Below, in pieces: positions 17,175 through 27,052 of a stretch of 32,127 nt of DNA. This DNA comes from Xenorhabdus griffiniae (GTDB taxonomy: Bacteria; Pseudomonadota; Gammaproteobacteria; Enterobacterales; Enterobacteriaceae): assembly GCF_015163655.1 (NCBI RefSeq), contig NZ_JADEUF010000039.1, positions 1 through 32,127 of the forward strand, given 5' to 3'. The translations under genes were made by a program, and so were the position numbers. Position 1 is the stretch's first letter, and each line of letters opens with the position of its first letter. The notes beneath the pieces are model-generated. The model searched no databases. It was not told the origin of the DNA and worked only from the letters and a program-made list of their open reading frames with translations.

Positions 17175-17201
17175 TACAAAAAATACGAATAAAAATTCAA
17201 T
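17163..17201 (+). promoter_or_regulatory. ArgR operator: paired ARG boxes before argA
   Basis: The ARG box consensus is WNTGAATWWWWATTCANW. Box 2 at 17184-17201 (tacgaataaaaattcaat) matches with one difference, and box 1 at 17163-17180 (aaagaataaaaatacaaa) with about two. The two 18-bp boxes are exactly 3 bp apart, the spacing at which the ArgR hexamer binds. Box 2 ends next to the ribosome binding site. Arginine-dependent repression of argA is expected. Confidence 0.75.
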
Positions 17202-17214
17202 CAGAGAGGGTTTC

Positions 17215-18549
17215 ATGAACGAACGCAGTACCGAATTGGTTGAAGTCTTACGTCACTCGGTTCCGTATATCAATGCACATCGAGGTAAAACCTTTGTCAT
17301 TATGCTGGGTGGTGAAGCCATCGCCCATGAGAATTTTTCTAATATCGTCAACGATATTGGATTACTACATAATCTGGGTATTCGTTTAATCGTTGTTTAT
17401 GGTGCCCGCCCACAAATCGAACAGAATATTGCCGAACACCATTGCCAATCGGTTTACCACAAACACACCAGGGTAACCGATGCCACGACACTGGATTTGG
17501 TCAAACAGGCAGCAGGCTTATTACAGCTAGAAATTACAGCTCGTCTTTCCATGGGATTAAATAATACCCCATTACAAGGCGCTAATATTAGTGTCGTCAG
17601 CGGAAACTTCGTTATCGCCCAACCGCTAGGAATCGATGACGGCGTCGATTATTGCCATAGTGGCAGGGTTCGTCGTATTGATGAGAAAGCAATCAACCAG
17701 CAACTGGATAACGGTGCTATTGTGCTGATTGGGCCAGTTGCCGTTTCCGTTACAGGAGAAAGTTTTAACCTCACTTCCGAAGAAATTGCAACCCAACTGG
17801 CGATCAAATTAAAAGCAGAAAAATTAATTGGATTTTGCTCATCTCAGGGCGCACTTGACGCTAACGGCAATACTGTATCAGAAATGTTTCTTAATGAAGG
17901 AGAAACTCACCTGCACAAATTGGAAAACGCGGGTGACTATCATTCAGGCACCGTGCGTTTCTTAAGGGGAGCGATTAAGGCTTGCCGCCGTGGTGTTCGC
18001 CGCAGCCATTTGATCAGTTACCAAGAAAATGGCTCATTAGTTCAGGAACTATTTTCCCGCGAAGGTATCGGCACTCAAATCGTTATGGAACGTTCCGAAC
18101 AGATACGCCGCGCCAATATTAATGATATTGGTGGCATTCTTGAGCTTATTCGCCCATTGGAGCAACAAGGTATTTTGGTACGCCGTTCACGTGAACAATT
18201 GGAAATGGAAATTGATAACTTCACCCTGATTGAACTCGATAATATCACTATCGCCTGCGCTGCCTTATATTCTTATCCCAATGAAAAAATTGGTGAAATG
18301 GCCTGTGTTGCCGTACATCCAGACTATCGAAACTCTTCCAGAGGTGAAATTCTGCTAGATGCCATTTCCAGTCAGGCGAAACAAAAAGGGTTGGAAAAAC
18401 TTTTCGTACTCACAACCCGCAGTATTCACTGGTTTCAGGAGAAAGGCTTTAAGCCCGCAGAAATAGATATGTTGCCTGTGGAAAAACAAGCGCTGTATAA
18501 CTATCAGCGCCGTTCCAAAATTTTGCTGCTGGATTTACAGGCTTGCTGA
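17215..18549 (+). CDS. argA: N-acetylglutamate synthase ArgA
   Basis: A 444-residue enzyme that acetylates glutamate with acetyl-CoA, the first step of arginine synthesis, and is feedback-inhibited by arginine in the family. The ATG at 17215 has GAGAGGG just upstream and gives the E. coli-like start ([20 protein letters not shown]); an earlier frame from 17146 runs through the promoter and ARG boxes. Residues to about 280 form the amino acid kinase-like domain that binds arginine ([41 protein letters not shown]). Residues from about 295 form the GNAT domain ([32 protein letters not shown]). It is convergent with recD, with 38 bases between stops. Confidence 0.96.
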   Translation: MNERSTELVEVLRHSVPYINAHRGKTFVIMLGGEAIAHENFSNIVNDIGLLHNLGIRLIVVYGARPQIEQNIAEHHCQSVYHKHTRVTDATTLDLVKQAAGLLQLEITARLSMGLNNTPLQGANISVVSGNFVIAQPLGIDDGVDYCHSGRVRRIDEKAINQQLDNGAIVLIGPVAVSVTGESFNLTSEEIATQLAIKLKAEKLIGFCSSQGALDANGNTVSEMFLNEGETHLHKLENAGDYHSGTVRFLRGAIKACRRGVRRSHLISYQENGSLVQELFSREGIGTQIVMERSEQIRRANINDIGGILELIRPLEQQGILVRRSREQLEMEIDNFTLIELDNITIACAALYSYPNEKIGEMACVAVHPDYRNSSRGEILLDAISSQAKQKGLEKLFVLTTRSIHWFQEKGFKPAEIDMLPVEKQALYNYQRRSKILLLDLQAC

Positions 18550-18587
18550 CGTCAGACTAACCCAATGATCCTTAACCATAGCGCTTT

Positions 18588-20504
18588 CTATTGAGGGTGG
18601 AACCAATCTACCAACCCGCTCCGCCGCTGTGTTGCTGTAGCTACCGCTCTATCCAAAACGGGCTTATTGGCATAAATCGTCAATTTTTCCCTCGCCCGCG
18701 TCAGAGCGGTATACACTAATTCCCGACTGACTATGGGTGAGTGTTGGGTCGGCAATACCAAAGCCGTATGCTCAAATTCAGATCCTTGAGATTTATGCAC
18801 TGTCATCACATAAGCCGTTTCATGTTGGGGCAACCGGCTTGGCTGAAATCCTTTAATCTGTCCATCAGATAGCTGGAAATAGGCTTTCAGCTCATTATCC
18901 TGATTTTTGAGCATAATGCCGATATCTCCGTTAAACAGCCCAAGCGTGCTGTCATTACGCAATATCATGATAGGACGCCCGACATAACCACGGCTCTCCA
19001 CATTTTTGGGGAGGGTAATGACGCCTTTCCTGTGCAGTAGTTGTTCCACTCGTTGGTTCAGCCCTGTAACACCAAAGGGCCCTTCTCTTAACGCGCACAA
19101 TAATCGAAAACGATTAAACGTCGCCAAAATAGCTTCTTCCGCCATCCGTTCATTTGCCATGGCTAAATATTGAGAATAACCCGCCGCGGTTTCCGTCAAC
19201 AGACGCTGATAATCTTCATCCGCTGCAAGCGGGTAAAAATCAACATCGGGAAAAGATTGATCCAGCACTGCCGCGACACCTCTGCGATCCCCTTGATTCA
19301 CAGCTGATGCCAATCGCCCAATGCCGGAAGCCGAGTTGAAGCGATAACTTTTGCGCAGCAAACACAGGCTATCCCGCACGGCAGGCATATTTTTATCGGA
19401 ATGTAAGGTGGAATAAGAGGTTAACTGACATCCCGTCAAGCGCGCCAATTGCTCAGTACGTTTGGCGCTATAACCTTGTTCAGCAAAACGGCAAATATCG
19501 CCCAATACCGCTCCGGCTTCAACCGATGCAAGTTGGTCTTTATCCCCCAAGAAAATCACTTTCGCCCGCGGCGGCAAAGCATCGACCAAGTGAGCCATCA
19601 TCGGTAAATCCACCATTGAAGCCTCATCAACGATCAAAATATCAAGGGACAGCGGATTATCACGCCCATAACGCAGTTTTTGGCTATCCGGTTGTGCCCC
19701 CAGTAAACGATGGAGAGTTTGCGCCTGTTCTGGAACGCTATGCCACTGTTCTGGCGTCAAATTGAGTTTCTTGACCGCTTCCCTCAGTGATTCAGTTAAT
19801 CTGGCCGCTGCCTTGCCGGTTGGTGCAGCCAATTGAATGCTTAATTTTTTCCCTTGATGTAACTTGATCAAGGTAGCCAGCAACTTAGCTACTGTCGTGG
19901 TTTTACCGGTTCCTGGCCCACCAGAGATCACCGAAATACGGCTCGTTACCGCCACGGCAGCGGCAACTTTTTGCCAATCAATCTCTCCTTCAGCAGTGGC
20001 ACCAAAAAGCGCATCCAAAATGCGACGTAACTGGATTTCATCAAGCGCCGTTTGATCATGGGAAGGTTGAGTAAAAGTGTCGGTCAACTCCACAGCAGCA
20101 AAAAAATCCGCAACTCGCCGTTCACTTTGCCACATACGTTGTAAATACAGGCGGTAATCACGCTCCTTTTGACAGGAAAGGATCATCGGTGCCGGCGTTT
20201 CCCCCATACTGACCGCCGGACATGCCTGCAACACAGCCAGGATTTGCTGTTGATCGGGTTCTCCGGCCAAAGACCAAAGCGATGCAGCTAACTCCGGTTG
20301 CCTGCCTTCAAAAAAATATTTTGGCGAAATCCGCTCCAGTGGCAAACAGACATGCCCAGCACCTGATTCTGCACTTAACAAGGCCGTAATCAACAGTAGT
20401 AGTGGATTTTCAGCCTCAATCACCGCATAAGCAAACTGCACATCCAAAGGACGCAGCAGCTTCTGGCTCACCGCCTGTTGCAAGAGTGACATCATGGAAT
20501 TCAT
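18588..20504 (-). CDS. recD: RecBCD enzyme subunit RecD (5'-3' helicase)
   Basis: A 638-residue superfamily 1B helicase, the fast 5'-3' motor of RecBCD, required for its nuclease action before Chi recognition. Walker A is SGGPGTGKTTT with K201. Walker B-like LIVDEASMVDLPMM, FLGDKDQLASVEAGAVLGD and the C-terminal HKSQGSEFEHTALVLP / ELVYTALTRAREKL are the other helicase motifs. It is about 30 residues longer than E. coli RecD, mainly in the N-terminal part. Its ATG overlaps the recB stop (ATGA at 20501-20504), so it is translated directly after recB. It is last in the recC-ptrA-recB-recD operon. Confidence 0.95.
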   Translation of the reverse strand: MNSMMSLLQQAVSQKLLRPLDVQFAYAVIEAENPLLLLITALLSAESGAGHVCLPLERISPKYFFEGRQPELAASLWSLAGEPDQQQILAVLQACPAVSMGETPAPMILSCQKERDYRLYLQRMWQSERRVADFFAAVELTDTFTQPSHDQTALDEIQLRRILDALFGATAEGEIDWQKVAAAVAVTSRISVISGGPGTGKTTTVAKLLATLIKLHQGKKLSIQLAAPTGKAAARLTESLREAVKKLNLTPEQWHSVPEQAQTLHRLLGAQPDSQKLRYGRDNPLSLDILIVDEASMVDLPMMAHLVDALPPRAKVIFLGDKDQLASVEAGAVLGDICRFAEQGYSAKRTEQLARLTGCQLTSYSTLHSDKNMPAVRDSLCLLRKSYRFNSASGIGRLASAVNQGDRRGVAAVLDQSFPDVDFYPLAADEDYQRLLTETAAGYSQYLAMANERMAEEAILATFNRFRLLCALREGPFGVTGLNQRVEQLLHRKGVITLPKNVESRGYVGRPIMILRNDSTLGLFNGDIGIMLKNQDNELKAYFQLSDGQIKGFQPSRLPQHETAYVMTVHKSQGSEFEHTALVLPTQHSPIVSRELVYTALTRAREKLTIYANKPVLDRAVATATQRRSGLVDWFHPQ

Positions 20505-23500
20505 ACGCTTTTTTCCTCACCGACAGCACTAAAAAGCGTATCCAGTTCGTCAATAAATTCAAAGGGAGGCAAATAGGAGTAAATACCATGCCCTGGGTTA
20601 TCCTTATCAATACCCCGCAAAAACAGATAAATCACGCCACCAAAATGGCGGCGATAATCGTAATGAGCTAACCGGTGACGCAAATAACGGTGCAGCGCTA
20701 AGGTATAAAGCTGATACTGAAAATCGTAACGGTGCTCTATCATGGCACTTGCCATTGCTTCTTGCGTATACGACGGGCTGTTCTCACCTAACCAGTTTGA
20801 TTTGTAATCCACAACGTAAAACTTATCTTGCCAGCAAAAAACCAAATCAATAAAACCTTTTAACATGCCTTTAACTTGATGAAAGGATAACGGAGCACAT
20901 TGCGCAGACAGCGGATCATAACGACGAATCAATACATCAATTTCATTTGAATACAATAACTTATCTACCGACAGGTAAAACTGCATTTCACTTTGTTGGT
21001 GATGTCGAGGCACATCAGCAAGTTTCATTCCCTGCTCATTCAGTTCTGCGCCCAAAATATCCTCTATCCACTGTTGCAATACCGGTGCCCAGTTTTCATC
21101 AAATCCTGATGCTGTCAGTTTTTCCACCAACCACACCTGATCCGGAGGATTGCCGAAATCCAGATCTTCTAAAATACTGTGCAGGAATGTGCCGGCAGAC
21201 GCTCCACGTGGAAAAGTATGTGGAGTCATCTGTAACGACTGTTCTCCCTGCTTTTCACCACTCGCTTCAATATCCAGCTTAGGCGAAATGGATTGCACAA
21301 TCACATCAACTGATTCCCCGAATGCCCCCGCATAAGTGGAAGAGGTGGCATGGGAAGCAGAATATTGTAACCCCGAATAACTCGTTACCCGCCAATCGTC
21401 CCGAACGGCACGTTGCAATTTTTTGGCTTCCAGCGACAGAGTATTTTCACTTTGTGGGCACCACGGCAAGTCAGTGGTATTTCCCACTTGCCTTATCTCA
21501 ATGCCGATATCACAAAGCTCATTCAAGCTGTTAATCAAGAGTTCTGCATCACCTTTCTGGCCCTTTTGCAGCAAGTACCCAAGAGCAGATAAATGCAGAT
21601 CAGTATCGCCTGTTTTGCCTCTATTTCCTTTAATCAGCGGAGCTACCCCGACGCTACAGTGATAAACCGAACGTGTTAATGCAACGTAGAGCAAGCGTAG
21701 ATCCTCAGCCAGGCGTTCTTCATCAGCCAGCTCCAACGCTTCTTTCAACGCTTCATCATCATGAGAAATATTAAGATGAGCCTCAAAGTTATGGCGATCA
21801 TGATAAATCGCCTGCTTCTGCTTTCTGTAACTACAAACAAAAGGCAAGCAAACCAACGGATATTCTAAGCCCTTAGATTTATGTATGGTACAGATCTGCA
21901 CCAGATGCCGATCACTCTCCAGCCTCAGTTGCTGATTTTCTGATTGCGGATTAGGCCGTGAGATCTGTTGTGCCAGCCAGCGGGCAACGGCATGTTCGCT
22001 ATCTAACTGTTGAGATTCCTCCTGCAACAGCTCACCAATGTGCATAATATCGGTAAGCCGGCGTTCACCGTCATCACCTGCCAGCAGATTTTCGGCTATC
22101 CGGTATTTCACCATTACTGCCCGCAACATGGGTAATACGCCACGAGTACGCCATAAACGGGCATAGCCATCAAATTCATCAACCAGACGATCCCACGCCT
22201 TTTCGTCGTTATTCAACTGGTCAATTTGTTGTGCACTTAAGCCAAATAGACTGCTGGCTAATGCACTTCGTAATTCGCGCGCTTTTTCCGGTGCTAATAC
22301 TGCCTGTAATAACCACAGCAAATCTTTCGCTTCTGGCATATCAAACACACTTTCTCGGTTGGAAAGATAAACCGACGGTATCTTTAGCGCATTTAATTCA
22401 TTACGGATTAATGCTGCTTCTCGGCGATCACGTACCAACACCGTAATATCCGCTGCCATCACCGGACGGCTTGTTTCTGTTGGTTGATTTTTTGCCCGAT
22501 ATAAAAGCGCTTTCCCTTCTTGACCAGCCTGCAACCAATCCCGTATTTGGGCAGCACATTGTCGGGCCATAGTTTGCTCATATTCCCCTTTGGAAACACC
22601 ATCACCCGACTGTAACCAAAAGCGCAAAGCGGTTTGATCTTCACCATATAAGGAAAATCTCAAACCTTGATTTTTCTCTGCGGCATTAACGTCAATAAAA
22701 GGGATTTGTGCAAACAAAAATGGGCGTTCTGGGCGGGAAAACAGTGTATTGACAGCCTGCACCATTGGTGCGGAAGAACGCCAGTTCGTTTCCAGCGTGT
22801 AATGGGCCTTAACGTGAGAACGCGCACGAATGTAGGTAAAAATATCTGCCCCACGAAACGCATAAATCGCTTGTTTGGGGTCGCCAATAAACAATAAACC
22901 CGTTTCGTTTTCAGCCCGTTCATTCTCTGATTGATGGCAATATATGGCCTGAAAAATGCGATATTGTTGTGGATCGGTATCCTGAAATTCATCAATCATT
23001 GCAACGGGATAACGCTGCCGAATGGTTGCTGCAAGCTGTTCTCCTCCTGCACGTTGCAAGGCACTGTCCAGACGGGTCAGCAAATCATCAAATCCCATGT
23101 AACCACGGTTAAGTTTCTCCTGATTAACCGATTGGCGAACTTCAACAATTGCTTTGGAGAGGAGGATATCTTTCAACGTCAATGGGTGCTGATATAAACC
23201 ATCAATTGCTACAAACAACGCATGTTGCGGAGCTTCCCCTTTTTTCGTTTTTTCTAACAAGCGTGACTGACCAAATTTATCCAACTCTTTGGGCAACAGG
23301 TAATCTTCGGTGGGTGATTTAGCCCACTCAGAAACACTATTCAGCCAGTTAGGTAAATATTTTTTGCTGTAGCTGCGCTTATCAACACCTGAATGAGTAA
23401 TCAGCGCCTCTAACCCAGAAGCGGCGCTATTCCACTGCTGCTTTATCGCCTCAATCTGCTCAATAATTTTCTGATGACGGCTAAACAACGTTTCATCACC

Positions 23501-24151
23501 ATCAGGGGCATTGACGATATACGGCATATCTCCGTGCAAGTAGTCTGAAATATCTTTCAATAATGCTTCCGGCCCATTCCATATCCGGCTGACTTCCGCA
23601 GCGATTGGCAATGGCAGGGGATAACAGTGACGGCGCCAAAAATCAGCGCAGCCTTGTTTACGTAGCTGGTTTTCATCCTGAATTAAGGTTTGATCAAACA
23701 GAACACCAGACTCAAACGCATTGTGGACTAACATACGCTGGCAAAAGCCGTGGATGGTATAAATCGCTGCCTCATCCATCTGGCGTTCAGCGGCTAATAA
23801 CCAGCTGGCCGCACTTTCCCTGTCAGGAATTTCAGCCAGTAATTGCTGATAGACTGGATCGCTGGCCGCTGTTTCTTGCCGTATACAAGCCAAACGGAGC
23901 TGATGGATATTTTCACGGATACGTCCACGCAATTCATCCGTCGCCGCTTGCGTAAAGGTCACAACCAGGATCTCTTCGACATTCAGCGGACGGGAAAAGG
24001 CAGCAGAGCCGCCTAATCCGAGTAACAGCCGGAGATACAACAAGCCTATCGTGTAAGTCTTTCCCGTTCCTGCTGACGCTTCGATCAGCCGCTGACCATA
24101 CAGCGGCAGTGTTAACGGGTTAAGCTTATGAGAGGGTATTTCTTTGCTCAC
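20501..24151 (-). CDS. recB: RecBCD enzyme subunit RecB (3'-5' helicase and nuclease)
   Basis: A 1216-residue subunit carrying a 3'-5' helicase and the only nuclease of RecBCD. It also loads RecA after Chi. Walker A is EASAGTGKTYT with K31, and motif II is AMIDEFQDTDPQQYRIF. Motifs IV-VI include IHKSKGLEYPLVCLPF and LRLLYVALTRSVY. The C-terminal nuclease has D1102 in GFIDLVF, then D1115 and K1117 in VVDYKSNWLG, the same 13- and 15-residue spacing as D1067/D1080/K1082 of E. coli. It is some 36 residues longer than the E. coli protein. It overlaps ptrA upstream by four bases (ATGA) and recD downstream by four. Confidence 0.96.
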   Translation of the reverse strand: MSKEIPSHKLNPLTLPLYGQRLIEASAGTGKTYTIGLLYLRLLLGLGGSAAFSRPLNVEEILVVTFTQAATDELRGRIRENIHQLRLACIRQETAASDPVYQQLLAEIPDRESAASWLLAAERQMDEAAIYTIHGFCQRMLVHNAFESGVLFDQTLIQDENQLRKQGCADFWRRHCYPLPLPIAAEVSRIWNGPEALLKDISDYLHGDMPYIVNAPDGDETLFSRHQKIIEQIEAIKQQWNSAASGLEALITHSGVDKRSYSKKYLPNWLNSVSEWAKSPTEDYLLPKELDKFGQSRLLEKTKKGEAPQHALFVAIDGLYQHPLTLKDILLSKAIVEVRQSVNQEKLNRGYMGFDDLLTRLDSALQRAGGEQLAATIRQRYPVAMIDEFQDTDPQQYRIFQAIYCHQSENERAENETGLLFIGDPKQAIYAFRGADIFTYIRARSHVKAHYTLETNWRSSAPMVQAVNTLFSRPERPFLFAQIPFIDVNAAEKNQGLRFSLYGEDQTALRFWLQSGDGVSKGEYEQTMARQCAAQIRDWLQAGQEGKALLYRAKNQPTETSRPVMAADITVLVRDRREAALIRNELNALKIPSVYLSNRESVFDMPEAKDLLWLLQAVLAPEKARELRSALASSLFGLSAQQIDQLNNDEKAWDRLVDEFDGYARLWRTRGVLPMLRAVMVKYRIAENLLAGDDGERRLTDIMHIGELLQEESQQLDSEHAVARWLAQQISRPNPQSENQQLRLESDRHLVQICTIHKSKGLEYPLVCLPFVCSYRKQKQAIYHDRHNFEAHLNISHDDEALKEALELADEERLAEDLRLLYVALTRSVYHCSVGVAPLIKGNRGKTGDTDLHLSALGYLLQKGQKGDAELLINSLNELCDIGIEIRQVGNTTDLPWCPQSENTLSLEAKKLQRAVRDDWRVTSYSGLQYSASHATSSTYAGAFGESVDVIVQSISPKLDIEASGEKQGEQSLQMTPHTFPRGASAGTFLHSILEDLDFGNPPDQVWLVEKLTASGFDENWAPVLQQWIEDILGAELNEQGMKLADVPRHHQQSEMQFYLSVDKLLYSNEIDVLIRRYDPLSAQCAPLSFHQVKGMLKGFIDLVFCWQDKFYVVDYKSNWLGENSPSYTQEAMASAMIEHRYDFQYQLYTLALHRYLRHRLAHYDYRRHFGGVIYLFLRGIDKDNPGHGIYSYLPPFEFIDELDTLFSAVGEEKSV

Positions 24152-27033
24152 TGAGCATTCACCTTAACCGGTAATTGTTTCTGGAAATCTGACACATAGT
24201 CGTAAGTTTTCCAGCCTTTCAGTTCGGCATATTGATGAGCTGTACCTTTTTTCCCGACAATTTGGGAAACCAGTGCCAATCCCTGACGTTTAAGCACGGC
24301 TTTTTCATAAAACGCAATCACCTGCGCTTTGGTGGCTTTTTCCATCGCTGCAATGATTTTCTCACGGGTATCAAATTTGAAATTATTGCGCCCAAAATCT
24401 GCATCAAAGCGAGCCACTTCTAAATAGAAAGTCTGTGGCGGCTCACGCATTTCTGTCAGCAGCGATTTTTTATACTGTTCAAACTCAGCATCAGACATCG
24501 CTTTCAGTTTTTTATCAGCCTGTTGATAAAAGCTCTGATAGCGTTGATGCAGATAATCCGGTTGCTTGCTGTTACTTTGCAGCAAGAAGCCTAATCCCCA
24601 CTGTTTACCTATATTTCCGTTGAAAGCAAAAACGGCATAACCAAGCTGTTCTTTCGTCCTCAATTGATCATAGAACCACGGCGACAAAATGCTACTCAGC
24701 AAATTGGAATAGACCGATCCCTGGATACGGTCATACCCCGTTGGAATAAAGATTTCTTCCAGAGCATTATCCGTGCTATTTGCCGTTCCATTGAAATTAA
24801 CCGCATAATTACGATCAATCACAATGCTCTTGCCAGTCCACCATACCGTCCCCTGGTTAGCGAGCTGCTTCTGTGCTGACTGAACGAGGTTAATACTCTG
24901 CTGTTCAGTGAAATTACCGAACACCAAAGCCTGTAATGCCGAGTGTTGGATCATGCTTTGACGGTAGTTGACAATATCGTCAACCGTGATGGTATCCAGC
25001 ACTTTCAATTTTTCGGCCTGTTCAAAATAAGGCACACCAGAGAGACGGGAAACAGGTTGCATCGCCATTTGAAAAGCCTTGCCATTATTGGCGACTTCCA
25101 TTTGTTCCCGATACCACGATTTCGCCTGATCCAGTTCTTCTTGAGTCGGTATAAACGAAATATATTGATCAATTGCTGAAGTTAACAACTCTGGTAAGTG
25201 CTGTGTATAACCATTGACGCTGATTTTCAAACCATCAACATAACCGATATGAACACCCATTCCCCCAACCGATGCCTGATAACTCAGTTGATCAAGTGCA
25301 AGCCCAGACAAATAGTTTAATAAGGTATCTGAAACCTGATCTTTGATGTTTTGTAATCCATTTGGATTGCGCATCTCCAGTGCAATACTGCCTTTAGGTT
25401 CATCGGCAAAATATTGGCTCGGCATATACAGCAAGCGGACATTGGGTTTTTCCAAAATCATTTTAGGGTATTCTTGGCTACCCGATGTGTTAACCAGGGA
25501 TAAATCATCAGGTATATAAGGGTTCAACTCAGGCAAAGAGAATAAATCTCCCTGTTCGAGTTTTTTCCATTTCGCCAACTGGCTTGACGTCATTTTATTG
25601 ACTTGATACGGAGCCTGCACAAAGTAAGCTTCTTTATTATGTGGCTCTGTTGGGCTGATAAACCAGATACGCGCATTTTCCGGTGTTAATTCGTCCAGAC
25701 GGCTCGCTATTGCTTGTGGATTAAATTCATCTGTAACATAACCTGCATCCAGCACATGGGATATAGGCAATACCAGCATGGCATCGGACAGCCCTTCGAT
25801 ATAATTCATATTGCGTACGATTGACGCATACTGGAATGACAAATTCAGGACCTTAGCCATTTCATCGAAATAACTCTTGTTGATCCCCTGCTGTTTTAGC
25901 AGATTAATGTAGGAAAAGATGGCTGCGATAACTTGATCACGCTGTTCAAGCCCCTTATCCGTGAGTGAAACATAAATATTAAACGTCCCGGAATTACCAT
26001 CAGTTTTGGGATGTGCCCCGGCATCGATACTTTCGATTAATCCCTGCTTTTGTAACCAATCAGACAAGGTATTTTGGCTGCGATTACCAATCAAATACCC
26101 GACATAAGCGTCAGTCTTACTGCGAAAATCGGCACTGTTGTCAGCAATGCTAAACTCCAGTCGCAACGCTTTGTAAGGTTGTGCGGGCACATAATGGATA
26201 ATGATGCCTTTTTCTTTATCTGTCATTGCCGGTACGGTAATGGCAGGCACCGAAGCATGTCGGTTCGGAATACGGCCAAAGGTTTCTGTCGCAATCTGAG
26301 CCAGTTTATCGATGGATTGATTGCCATACACAACCCCTTTCATCAGATTAGCGGAGTAATAACGTTGGTAAAAATCAATCAGGGCCGTCTGTAATTTGCT
26401 GTCAGGTTTATCTTTCAGTGTTTCTAGATTTCCACCAGCAAAGCGAGCATTAGGGTGAGCCGGATTGAGGGTTTCGGAACGAATTTGCCATAAGCGATGC
26501 CCTTCACCCGCACGAGCGATGGTCATTTCATTATCAACAGCATGGCGTTCACGATCCGCATTGACTGGCTCCAGCAAAGGTTCAGCCAGCGCATCCGCCA
26601 GGCGATCAACCGCTTCTGTTAAAGCGTCATTTTCAACTTCCAGATAGAATGCCGTACGGTTGGCATTGGTACTGGCGTTACGGCTTCCCCCATGTTTTTG
26701 CAAGAATTCAGCAAATCCGCCGGGTTGTGGGTAACGCTTGGAACCCATCAATACCATGTGCTCAAGATAGTGAGCCAGACCAAGCTGATTATCTGGATTT
26801 TCCATATGGCCAACCGGAAGAGAGACGGCAGCCAATGATTTAATCGCTTTTTCATCAGAAACCAGCAAAACGGTCATGCCATTTTGCAATTTAATCGCTT
26901 TATATTGACGAGGATCGCGATCACTTTTGTGGATCGTATCTGGCAATGGCTGCCAGGGCGATTGTGCATATACAGTAACCCCAAAAAATAGCAGAAAGAG
27001 CACCGTCATGATGCGGATAAGACATTTAGGCAT
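24148..27033 (-). CDS. ptrA: Protease III (pitrilysin), periplasmic zinc peptidase
   Basis: A 961-residue M16 peptidase that degrades small proteins and peptides in the periplasm. A Sec signal ends about VYA/QSP at residue 23. The inverted zinc motif is HYLEH (H88, E91, H92), with the third zinc ligand Glu expected in ENDALTEAVDRLADALAEPL. The second half is the inactive M16 repeat pair. Length and motif numbers equal those of E. coli. It is embedded between recC (19 bases upstream) and recB (4-base overlap), an old arrangement with no clear functional link to DNA repair. Confidence 0.96.
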   Translation of the reverse strand: MPKCLIRIMTVLFLLFFGVTVYAQSPWQPLPDTIHKSDRDPRQYKAIKLQNGMTVLLVSDEKAIKSLAAVSLPVGHMENPDNQLGLAHYLEHMVLMGSKRYPQPGGFAEFLQKHGGSRNASTNANRTAFYLEVENDALTEAVDRLADALAEPLLEPVNADRERHAVDNEMTIARAGEGHRLWQIRSETLNPAHPNARFAGGNLETLKDKPDSKLQTALIDFYQRYYSANLMKGVVYGNQSIDKLAQIATETFGRIPNRHASVPAITVPAMTDKEKGIIIHYVPAQPYKALRLEFSIADNSADFRSKTDAYVGYLIGNRSQNTLSDWLQKQGLIESIDAGAHPKTDGNSGTFNIYVSLTDKGLEQRDQVIAAIFSYINLLKQQGINKSYFDEMAKVLNLSFQYASIVRNMNYIEGLSDAMLVLPISHVLDAGYVTDEFNPQAIASRLDELTPENARIWFISPTEPHNKEAYFVQAPYQVNKMTSSQLAKWKKLEQGDLFSLPELNPYIPDDLSLVNTSGSQEYPKMILEKPNVRLLYMPSQYFADEPKGSIALEMRNPNGLQNIKDQVSDTLLNYLSGLALDQLSYQASVGGMGVHIGYVDGLKISVNGYTQHLPELLTSAIDQYISFIPTQEELDQAKSWYREQMEVANNGKAFQMAMQPVSRLSGVPYFEQAEKLKVLDTITVDDIVNYRQSMIQHSALQALVFGNFTEQQSINLVQSAQKQLANQGTVWWTGKSIVIDRNYAVNFNGTANSTDNALEEIFIPTGYDRIQGSVYSNLLSSILSPWFYDQLRTKEQLGYAVFAFNGNIGKQWGLGFLLQSNSKQPDYLHQRYQSFYQQADKKLKAMSDAEFEQYKKSLLTEMREPPQTFYLEVARFDADFGRNNFKFDTREKIIAAMEKATKAQVIAFYEKAVLKRQGLALVSQIVGKKGTAHQYAELKGWKTYDYVSDFQKQLPVKVNAQ

Positions 27034-27052
27034 AACCTAATATTCTCCCTAA

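Noticed and set aside
17146-17214. Upstream extension of argA by 23 codons
   Set aside because: It overlaps the promoter and ARG boxes and lacks a ribosome site; the ATG at 17215 has a good one and matches known ArgA starts.
18546-18555. Perfect 10-bp palindrome CTGACGTCAG over the argA stop
   Set aside because: Too short to be significant in 32 kb, and no T run or partner site.
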